The notes beneath the pieces were generated by a model. That model saw nothing but the letters and a program-made list of their open reading frames with translations. It searched no databases and was not told where the DNA came from. Shown here piece after piece: positions 1 through 5,126 of a stretch of 5,645 nucleotides of DNA; the first letter of the stretch is position 1, and each line of letters opens with the position of its first letter. The stretch lies in NCBI GenBank assembly GCA_028723145.1, contig JAQYFM010000068.1:1-5645 (forward strand). The letters run 5' to 3'. The DNA is from Spirochaetales bacterium (GTDB lineage Bacteria > Spirochaetota > Spirochaetia > Sphaerochaetales > Sphaerochaetaceae). The position numbers and the translations under genes are program-made.

Positions 1-1
1 T

Positions 2-1975
2 ATCTTTACAGTCTCTAAAGACGAAATTAACTTTATAAATCCGACAAAAATTACAAAACAAAATTCATCTTTTACTGAATCTGTTAAACTCACATCTGAT
101 AAAACAGATATTTATGTATACTTAATTGCTGCAGATGAAGAAGCTAGTCAGAAAGAAAATGTAAAGGGTGCTGAACACAATCAAAATATCACAGAAGCTG
201 ATGTAGAAGTAACTATTAAGACAGCAGATGGCCAAACCTTTAAAGATAAAAAATATGTTGAAATCTATGTAGAAGATGTTATATTCATTTCAAAAGAAGG
301 TGAAAAACCAGATGTAGATGAAAAAATCAAGATGATTAATGCTACCGATATCTTTTGCGCTGTGGGGGAAAGTAAAACATCGTTCTCTTTCGCAACTGAA
401 GACACTTCATTCCCAAAAGCAATAGGTGAATATAGAGTAGCAGTTGATCCTCAAATTGATTATACCTATGAGCCTGAATCAAATCTTATCACAGAACTTG
501 TAAAAGATAATCATGATGATGCGACTAAAAATGTTGGAATTAGCTTCTTAAGTGGTTCAAAACCGGAGTCTGATATATTCGATTTTGGTACTGTAATAGA
601 TTCTACCATCGATTATGGTGATATTTTCTATCTTGAAAATACAGAACTTACAGAAAATACGGATAGAGTAAAAGAGGCATTTGATAGGGGTGCTCTTATC
701 ATGATGAATGGTGGTGACCTTGATAAGGTTAAAGAACTTTTTCAAGCAATTGGATTAGCTGAAAAATATATTTCAATTGATTCAATGAATAGTGATTCAT
801 ATGTTTGGTTTGTTGGAAAGTACACTAAAGGTATTGAGAATTCAAACTATGAAAGCGTAATGTTTGACTACCTTGATACAAAAGAAGCTTCAAAGAATGC
901 TGTTGCATTAATGGGAAGATATATCGTTACATCATACTATGAGATGAAAAGTGAGGTTGAAAATGAAGCTAATACACTATCATCTCGTGGATCAGATAAC
1001 AGAGTTGATTTATTAAAGCAATATGCAGCTGCAGTACGTGTATCACAAAAGCTTTATCAAAAAGTTCCTATTAAATATACTTGGAACTATCTTAGACAGG
1101 GGTGGGATGATGCTCTTGCTCAATATAAATATTTAGGAGAAGACGGATACATTACAGATGTTCACTATAGAACACTATCAATTTGGTTTGTTCATGATTA
1201 TTCAATGCAAAAACACTATTACTATGTAATTGATAGTCCTTCCTTTAACTTTACTCCAACATACTTTGGTGTTGTCAACCAAGCTGTAGGTAATAACTGT
1301 TCTCCATATGACTATTTTGGTGGTGGTGGAAGCCTAATTACTGGTGCTAAGACCCAAGAGTGGTATGGATCTTCTGCTAAAATAACATTTGAACCAGTAA
1401 ATCCTGAACAGGTTGAATATATTATGGATAGCCCAAAGACACAGGATATGGATGTTACTAAGAAATCTGAAATTTCTTGGGGAATCGAAGGTAAGGGTAA
1501 CGTAAGTGTTGGCCCTAATGGCCCATCAGGTGGAGAAGAATTAGGATTTAATCTTGGAATTAAAAACTCTATGACTTGGACAGAGCGAGGTGTACAAATA
1601 TTAAGATACACAGATGCTGCAAACTCACGCTTTAGTTGGACCTTCCAGCCAAGAGGAGCATCGTATTGGTTTGCACCATTCTATGGTGGTGGTTCAAGTG
1701 CTGGTGAGTTAGGTGTATATCCAGCTTGGTCAGCTATTACAACACTTTCTCCTGAATCAAGTCCTCAGTATATATTCAGTGTATCTGATGAATATGTTCA
1801 GAATGTAAAGATTAAGCTCATAATGGAATCTACTTTGGAACGTAGTGCAGGTAAGGCTGGAATTATGTGCTGTGTTGGTCACACAACTGCTACTGACACA
1901 AAGATTATTACTCTACCATTTGATAAATGGTATGACTATGAAACTAAACAACCTATAACCAAAGAGAACAAATAA
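2..1975 (+). CDS. VCC/leukocidin-like beta-barrel pore-forming cytolysin, 5' partial
   Basis: The frame is open from the window edge to TAA at 1973-1975, giving 657 visible residues. The first ATG (332) has no good ribosome binding site and lies inside continuous coding sequence, so the true start and any signal peptide are upstream. Compared from memory with Vibrio cholerae cytolysin, the order of elements matches. Around 686-811, RGALIMMNGG...LFQAIGLAEKYISI resembles its N-terminal hemolysin domain. TQEWYGSSAKITF (about 1352-1390) precedes the stem. Next comes a prestem/stem-like stretch (about 1466-1648): polar/apolar alternation, a VGPNGPSGG turn, then SMTWTERGVQIL and SRFSWTFQ, matching the family's 'GDGPK...LTYNTQDYRI...SFTW' pattern. 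The protein then ends after a FDKWYD segment, where the lectin domains of that cytolysin would start. The first ~110 residues are lysine- and glutamate-rich, beta-like and unassigned. Expected role: secreted pore formation in target membranes. Family assignment is probable; toxicity and target are inference. Confidence 0.7.
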   Translation: MFTVSKDEINFINPTKITKQNSSFTESVKLTSDKTDIYVYLIAADEEASQKENVKGAEHNQNITEADVEVTIKTADGQTFKDKKYVEIYVEDVIFISKEGEKPDVDEKIKMINATDIFCAVGESKTSFSFATEDTSFPKAIGEYRVAVDPQIDYTYEPESNLITELVKDNHDDATKNVGISFLSGSKPESDIFDFGTVIDSTIDYGDIFYLENTELTENTDRVKEAFDRGALIMMNGGDLDKVKELFQAIGLAEKYISIDSMNSDSYVWFVGKYTKGIENSNYESVMFDYLDTKEASKNAVALMGRYIVTSYYEMKSEVENEANTLSSRGSDNRVDLLKQYAAAVRVSQKLYQKVPIKYTWNYLRQGWDDALAQYKYLGEDGYITDVHYRTLSIWFVHDYSMQKHYYYVIDSPSFNFTPTYFGVVNQAVGNNCSPYDYFGGGGSLITGAKTQEWYGSSAKITFEPVNPEQVEYIMDSPKTQDMDVTKKSEISWGIEGKGNVSVGPNGPSGGEELGFNLGIKNSMTWTERGVQILRYTDAANSRFSWTFQPRGASYWFAPFYGGGSSAGELGVYPAWSAITTLSPESSPQYIFSVSDEYVQNVKIKLIMESTLERSAGKAGIMCCVGHTTATDTKIITLPFDKWYDYETKQPITKENK

Positions 1976-1984
1976 ACAGGGATT

Positions 1985-2021
1985 AGAGAGGATGCTAGAT
2001 GGTATCCTCTCTTTGTTGTTT
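1985..2021 (+). terminator. Rho-independent terminator after the cytolysin-like gene
   Basis: A perfect 9-bp stem AGAGAGGAT (1985-1993) / ATCCTCTCT (2004-2012) can be extended inward by one G-T and one C-G pair around a 6-nt loop. It is followed by a T-rich run (TTTGTTGTTT). It lies 10 bases after the stop codon, so it most likely ends the transcript of the cytolysin-like gene and isolates it from the mobile DNA downstream. Confidence 0.8.
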
Positions 2022-2041
2022 AACGCTTTTACAACGCTTTT

Positions 2042-2074
2042 TTCATTAAATTTTAAAATTATGTTTTAAATGAA
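2042..2074. repeat. AT-rich imperfect inverted repeat
   Basis: TTCATT (2042-2047) pairs with AATGAA (2069-2074), and three more A-T pairs form if one A is bulged. The stretch is almost pure A+T and lies between the terminator and the IS256-type left end. It may be only low-complexity sequence; no function is claimed. Confidence 0.25.
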
Positions 2075-2109
2075 GAAGAGATGAAAAAGCGATATTTATT
2101 GTTCTTCTT

Positions 2110-2137
2110 GAGGGTATACGATATTTTGTGTAAATGG
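2110..2137 (+). repeat. Probable left terminal inverted repeat of an IS256-family element
   Basis: The segment GAGGGTATACGATATTTTGT and the following GTAAATGG resemble, from memory, the IS256-type terminus in which a GTATA-like block is followed by TTGTGTAAA. It lies 34 bases upstream of a transposase start codon, where a left end should be. The matching right end (TTTACACAAA...) was searched for by eye and is not in the window, so the element is truncated and the exact outer base is uncertain. Confidence 0.5.
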
Positions 2138-2171
2138 TAAAAGAGAAACTTAATAGATTTAGGAGAATCTT

Positions 2172-2375
2172 ATGCCAAGAGCACCAAAGGAAAAGGATCA
2201 GATTGATAAGTTAATCGATCAGCTGGATTTAAGTGGAATCACCCAGGAAGAGATGTTCGGAGAAGGAGGGCTGATAAAGACATTAACAACCAGATTACTG
2301 AATAAGGCCCTGGAAGCGGAGATGGACCATCACCTTGGTGATCTGAAATCCGGAAGGGCATCTGTTCTTTATTGA
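2172..2375 (+). pseudogene. IS256-family transposase, N-terminal fragment
   Basis: The frame encodes 67 residues from ATG 2172, preceded by AGGAG (2161-2165) at a good 6-base spacing. The opening basic and acidic segment followed by LIKTLTTRLLNKALEAEMDHHLG (residues ~34-56) is the conserved N-terminal helix of IS256/Mutator-type transposases (family form L...LLE.ALEAEM..HLGY). Family members are about 400 residues long. Here the similarity stops just after HLG, and the frame runs into unrelated sequence and TGA at 2373-2375, so the DDE catalytic domain is missing. The break is near 2345-2362. Neither other forward frame resumes the transposase downstream, so this is a truncation rather than a simple frameshift. 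It cannot transpose by itself, but the initiation signals are intact and a short peptide could still be made. Confidence 0.8.
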
Positions 2376-2495
2376 TTTGCCAAAACGTTTTTTTCTGCTG
2401 AATTTGCCTATATCATTTTTTGCAGTCCCTTTGGCACGCTTCATGAGCCTGCCTGTATTTTTTCACTTCAGTTACAAATGTATCTCCAAGACTCC

Positions 2496-2508
2496 GCAAA
2501 TGATTTGC
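2496..2508. promoter_or_regulatory. Perfect 13-bp palindrome GCAAATGATTTGC
   Basis: Two 6-bp arms, GCAAAT and ATTTGC, flank a single central G. It lies about 100 bases upstream of the LRR lipoprotein start, and a TTGCAAA-like half-site follows at 2520-2526. It could be an upstream regulator site. The surrounding sequence also reads as a possible decayed frame on the minus strand, so a chance palindrome is possible. Confidence 0.3.
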
Positions 2509-2519
2509 ATCCTCGTTTA

Positions 2520-2546
2520 TTGCAAACAAAATCAAGAAAGTAATTT
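2520..2546 (+). promoter_or_regulatory. Weak candidate promoter for the LRR lipoprotein gene
   Basis: TTGCAA (2520-2525) could serve as a -35 box and TAATTT (2541-2546) as a -10 box, with a short 15-base spacer. The match to the sigma-70 consensus is poor. Its position directly before an operator-like palindrome and about 60 bases before the start codon is what makes it worth listing. Confidence 0.25.
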
Positions 2547-2565
2547 TTGTACAACAGTTGTGCAA
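2547..2565. promoter_or_regulatory. Operator-like 19-bp imperfect palindrome
   Basis: TTGTACAACAGTTGTGCAA is symmetric around the central A (2556), with 8 of 9 positions paired and one T-G mismatch. It ends 43 bases before the start codon of the LRR lipoprotein, overlapping or just after the probable -10 region, which is typical for a repressor operator. A short odd-centred dyad of this kind suits a dimeric helix-turn-helix regulator. No regulator gene is present in the window, so the protein that might bind is unknown. Confidence 0.4.
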
Positions 2566-2608
2566 CACAGCGTCTGTTACTCTCAGGTCAGATAAAGGAG
2601 AACAGACC

Positions 2609-3412
2609 ATGAAAAAAGCCGTCTTTATTCTATTTGCATTAATGATGATCCTGGTATCCTGTGACATGCAGACCCTATTGAAAGAAAATGAACTGCTACT
2701 CGGAAGCGCTTCTCCAAGTGAGGAAGAAGTATTTATTTTTACGAAAAAAGATGACGGAACATTTGAGCTGACTGGGCTTACGGAATATGGAAAGGGACTG
2801 AGCACAATAACTTTCCCGAAAGACATAAAAATCACATCCATAGCTCCAATGGCATTTTACAGGAACGAAAACCTGACGGAAATCACCATCCCTGAAAGCG
2901 TCACTCAGATTGGCGAGAGTGCTTTTTTGAAGTGTAAAAAACTCACTACAGTTATTTTTCCGGATGATTCTAAAGCATCATTCATAGACGAATATGCTTT
3001 TGCGGAATGCAGTGAACTGACCACATTGGAACTCACCAGTTACATTGACATAATCGGAGCAGGTGCATTCAGCGGATGTGTTAAACTTAAATCAGTATAC
3101 ATTCCGGGCGGTATTGAGAGTATCGGGAAATGCGTGTTCCAGGACTGTATTTCACTGGAATCGGTAAAAATTCCTTATTTCGTCACGAGCATTGGAACAT
3201 TGGCATTCCAAAACTGCAGAGCACTGAAAACAGTACATATTCCATACTCGGTTACAAGCGTCGGAGCCGGGGCATTTGATGATTGCAGCAGTCTTGAAAA
3301 GATGTATGTATACCGATCGAGGTATGGAAAAGCTAACACGAATCTTACTCAGATTCTTGTAGATTCCGGTGTGTCTCGTGATCGTATCAGCTGGAAATAC
3401 GTTTATGACTGA
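2609..3412 (+). CDS. BspA-like leucine-rich repeat (LRR_5) lipoprotein
   Basis: A complete 267-residue protein. ATG 2609 is chosen over the in-frame ATG 2558 because AAAGGAG (2594-2600) lies 8 bases before it and it gives a clean lipoprotein signal: MKK, a hydrophobic core (residues 4-16) and the lipobox LVSC with Cys18. Residues 19-65 form an acidic linker. From about residue 66 to 235 run six BspA/LRR_5 repeats of ~22-24 residues with the pattern 'L..I.IP..VT.IG..AF..C..L', for example LTEITIPESVTQIGESAF at 89-106 and ALKTVHIPYSVTSVGAGAF at 205-223. A short tail ends VSRDRISWKYVYD. It is probably anchored to a membrane by lipid and exposed to the surface or periplasm. BspA-family proteins commonly mediate adhesion to host matrix or other bacteria, but the ligand here is unknown. 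It appears to be transcribed alone, with a candidate operator just upstream. Confidence 0.9.
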   Translation: MKKAVFILFALMMILVSCDMQTLLKENELLLGSASPSEEEVFIFTKKDDGTFELTGLTEYGKGLSTITFPKDIKITSIAPMAFYRNENLTEITIPESVTQIGESAFLKCKKLTTVIFPDDSKASFIDEYAFAECSELTTLELTSYIDIIGAGAFSGCVKLKSVYIPGGIESIGKCVFQDCISLESVKIPYFVTSIGTLAFQNCRALKTVHIPYSVTSVGAGAFDDCSSLEKMYVYRSRYGKANTNLTQILVDSGVSRDRISWKYVYD

Positions 3413-3438
3413 ACCTTAATTAATCCCTGCTCCAACCA

Positions 3439-3471
3439 GGCTGTCAAGAAACCACTTGGATACTGACAGCC
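3439..3471 (+). repeat. 8-bp inverted repeat, possible weak terminator
   Basis: GGCTGTCA (3439-3446) and TGACAGCC (3464-3471) are perfectly complementary across a 17-base loop, 26 bases after the LRR lipoprotein stop codon. Only a poor T tract (GTTTCTC) follows, so termination would be weak. The repeat may instead belong to the phage-derived DNA that begins around here. Confidence 0.35.
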
Positions 3472-3552
3472 CGTTTCTCATGCACATGACAAATGGTATT
3501 ATGTACTCCCTGGTGAACAGACAGCCAGACGAAAAAGGGATGGGAATTCATA

Positions 3553-4099
3553 GTGTCAGCGATAACCGATCAACGGGATGAACTCCCGTGACTATGGTCT
3601 GAGGATTTCAGGAGAAGAAACATGGACAAGCCCCCAGCCTGATGTAAAGAGAATCTCGGTGCCTTGAAGAAACGGCGACCTCATACAGCTGGGCAACAGG
3701 TACCGGAATCTTGTCATCACCTACCACTGCGGCATCGTGAAGGACCTTCGTACCAACTTCGATGCCTCCAATGCAAGACTGCTTTCAGAACCTGGCTACC
3801 ATAGACTCGAAGACAGCTACCACCCGGAGTATTACAGGCTGGCGTTCTTTGAATCTGCCCTAGACCCTGATGTAAAGCAAAGGGCGCTTGTGGGGAAGGT
3901 GGACATCAAGTTCAACTGCAAACCACAGCTGTTCCTCAAGTCCGGTGAGATTGAACAGACCATTACAAATGGGGGAATCATCTATAACCCGACACCTTAC
4001 ACCGCCTCGCCTGTCCTGCGCTTCAAGTTCCTGGACTCGGAGAAGGGTGGAAGTATCACCATAAACGGTGTGACCATCTCAATACAAAAAAGGGGGTGA
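3553..4099 (+). pseudogene. Phage distal tail (Dit)-like gene, inactivated
   Basis: The reading frame is rebuilt from three pieces. GTG 3553 opens SAIT; an apparent one-base insertion near 3568 shifts to the frame of INGMNSRDYGLRISG. That frame runs to ISVP and then meets TGA at 3665-3667, exactly where siphophage Dit proteins have the Gly of the conserved VPGRNGDL motif. After it the frame continues RNGDLIQLGNRYRNLVITY and then with LRTNFDASNARLLSEPGYHRLEDSYHPEYYRLA, KVDIKFNCKPQLFLKSGE and YNPTPYTASPVLRF to TGA at 4097. This is the Dit N-terminal barrel that joins the tail tube to the baseplate hub. The C-terminal ~80 residues expected in the family are missing after SITINGVTISI. The DNA is clearly more GC-rich than the genes at either end of the window, as expected for acquired phage DNA. 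A fragment starting at GTG 3737 could be translated, but it lacks the N-terminus. Confidence 0.8.
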
Positions 4100-4100
4100 T

Positions 4101-4208
4101 GTGCCTGCCTACCATTTTTTAATCTCTGAGCGTTATCACCTTCAATCAGTTTTCATCGGCATTGATGAGCGGCATCCTGAAAGCAGTGCCGCCTTCAATA
4201 GTTTATAA
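4101..4208 (+). pseudogene. Truncated start of a probable next phage tail gene
   Basis: A 35-codon frame begins at GTG 4101 (MPAYHFLISERYHLQSVFIG...) and ends at TAA 4206. The SD-like run AGGGGGTGAT (4091-4100) directly precedes it and overlaps the end of the Dit-like frame, a close coupling common in phage tail operons. In siphophages the gene after Dit usually encodes the tail-associated hub or lysin protein, normally several hundred residues, so this would be its first few codons. The protein itself is not recognised. The frame ends close to the place where the opposite strand becomes IS256 transposase, so it was probably cut by that element. Confidence 0.35.
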
Positions 4209-4564
4209 TTTGTTTTCTGATCATAGTTTCTATCTATCTCCATTAATATTGACCCCTGGTTTTTCATCACACCCCAGTTCTGAACAGTCAGGGTCCATTT
4301 CTTTGAGATGTTGTTAATCACCAGGTACTTGGTCGCCATCAGGAAAAGCATTGCTGTTATTGGTGACTTTCTCAATGTGCAGTTAAGGGACTCAATGTCA
4401 TTCGTGGTATACATGAGCTTCCTTATCTCTTCCGGTTATGAGAAAATGGACTCGAGTCTTACAAGGGCTATCATGAGTTTTATGATGGGCGCAGGAAGAA
4501 TCAGATCCCAAAATGTTGAACAGCTTTTCATTCGATTAAAAACAGTGACAGCATAAAGTTGTTT
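4142..4564 (-). pseudogene. IS256-family transposase, C-terminal fragment
   Basis: Read leftward from 4564, the frame carries the C-terminal signature of IS256/Mutator-type transposases. There is a W at 4510 followed five residues later by P (family W...yP), then LESIFS, a stop, and PEEIRKLMYTTNDIESLN (family FF.YP.EIR..IYTTNAIES.N, with the catalytic Glu), LRK, and NISKKWTLTVQNWG (family N..KKW...VQNW). The internal TAA at 4436-4438 replaces the Tyr of the conserved YP, so the gene is dead. A short deletion is likely between the LRK and the NISKKWT blocks. After NQGSILME the family similarity ends; the last ~25 residues to 4142 are antisense to the truncated phage frame, so the real IS sequence probably stops near 4205-4240. 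No right terminal repeat is visible. It faces the opposite way to the N-terminal fragment at 2172-2375. Confidence 0.78.
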
Positions 4565-4610
4565 TTAGCAATCCAACGGGAATTATGAAGGTAGCATTCT
4601 TCTGCCCGCT

Positions 4611-5126
4611 TTAAGGTTTGCGGATGTCGGGTAGGGTACCTTTTGTGACCTTTCCATTTCTTTTCATCATATAATTGTTGGAAGGTAAAGATTCCGCTCC
4701 CTTTGTCCCAAAGAGAAGTTTGCTTTGCATTTCAGAGTTTAGTTTTGCAGAGATTATTATTGAGCAAAGAGATAGAATATGAGGCGTGATGTATTCTGAC
4801 GACACTCTACTTGTCCCGCTAATAAATCGTACTCCTTTCTTTTTGTATAACTGCAATAACAGAGGGACTAGATATCCCTCTGGAGTGTCAATAAGAGAGA
4901 CAATATCGTCAATTACAAAAAGAGTGCTTTTTGGGGTATCAAGATATCGGTAATCAGCTATCAACCTCTTTATCCCATCTTCATAGGAGACAGAATCAAA
5001 TTTTTTCCAATATCCGATAGAAATAATAATAGTATCTTCTCTCAGCATACTATCTAAGGCTTTGCAGAAGAGATAATGCCTTAGCTCTTCACTTCTTCCT
5101 GCAATCAGTGTCATTTTATAAGGCAT
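4611..5126 (-). CDS. FtsK/SpoIIIE-like motor-domain protein lacking Walker A
   Basis: 171 residues from ATG 5126, preceded by AGGAG at a 7-base spacing. Similarity to the FtsK/SpoIIIE DNA translocase RecA-like core is visible throughout. TLFVIDDIVSLI (68-79) is the Walker B strand (family VVIDELADLM), LLQLYKKKGVRFISGTSRVSSEYITPHI (90-117) matches 'LGRA.GIHLI.ATQRPS.DVIT..I', and SKLLFGTKGAESLPSNNYMM (135-154) matches 'SRTILD..GAEKLLG.GDML'. The nucleotide-binding loop should lie at 7-16, but instead of AGTTGSGKS it reads IAGRSEELRH, with no GKS/T. The gamma domain and membrane segments of full FtsK are absent. It probably cannot hydrolyse ATP in the usual way, and may be a regulatory paralog or a remnant. 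The start codon lies inside the end of the ankyrin gene (11-bp overlap), so translation is probably coupled to it. Confidence 0.62.
   Translation of the reverse strand: MPYKMTLIAGRSEELRHYLFCKALDSMLREDTIIISIGYWKKFDSVSYEDGIKRLIADYRYLDTPKSTLFVIDDIVSLIDTPEGYLVPLLLQLYKKKGVRFISGTSRVSSEYITPHILSLCSIIISAKLNSEMQSKLLFGTKGAESLPSNNYMMKRNGKVTKGTLPDIRKP

Noticed and set aside
557..745. Minus-strand frame of 62 codons
   Set aside because: It is antisense to the cytolysin-like coding sequence, has no recognisable domain and is typical of shadows in AT-rich genes.
1312..1611. Minus-strand frame of 99 codons
   Set aside because: Antisense to the Gly/Pro-rich stem region of the cytolysin-like gene; its proline-rich composition is simply the complement of glycine codons.
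2377..2595. Plus-strand frame of 72 codons
   Set aside because: It starts inside the IS256 break, has no ribosome binding site, covers both palindromes, and is rich in Phe and Cys as expected for noncoding T-rich sequence.
3665..3667. Genetic code change with UGA read as glycine, as a window-wide conclusion
   Set aside because: The same remnant also has a frameshift and a missing C-terminus, and TGA closes the LRR lipoprotein frame in a normal way, so decay is the simpler explanation.
4169..4192. GCGGCA / TGCCGC 6-bp inverted repeat with a 12-base loop
   Set aside because: No T tract follows on either strand and it lies in the phage-derived reading frame; it is most likely chance.
4308..4556. 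Plus-strand frame of 82 codons
   Set aside because: It is antisense to the recognisable IS256 C-terminal signature on the minus strand, which explains the sequence better.
2110..4564. Composite transposon with two IS256 copies carrying the LRR lipoprotein
   Set aside because: Both IS copies are fragments, no matching outer ends or target duplications are visible, and neither could supply a working transposase.
4565..4610. Terminator for the leftward ankyrin/FtsK-like operon
   Set aside because: Only 4-bp arms (GAAG/CTTC and CGGG/CCCG) can be found and there is no run of T on the minus strand after them.
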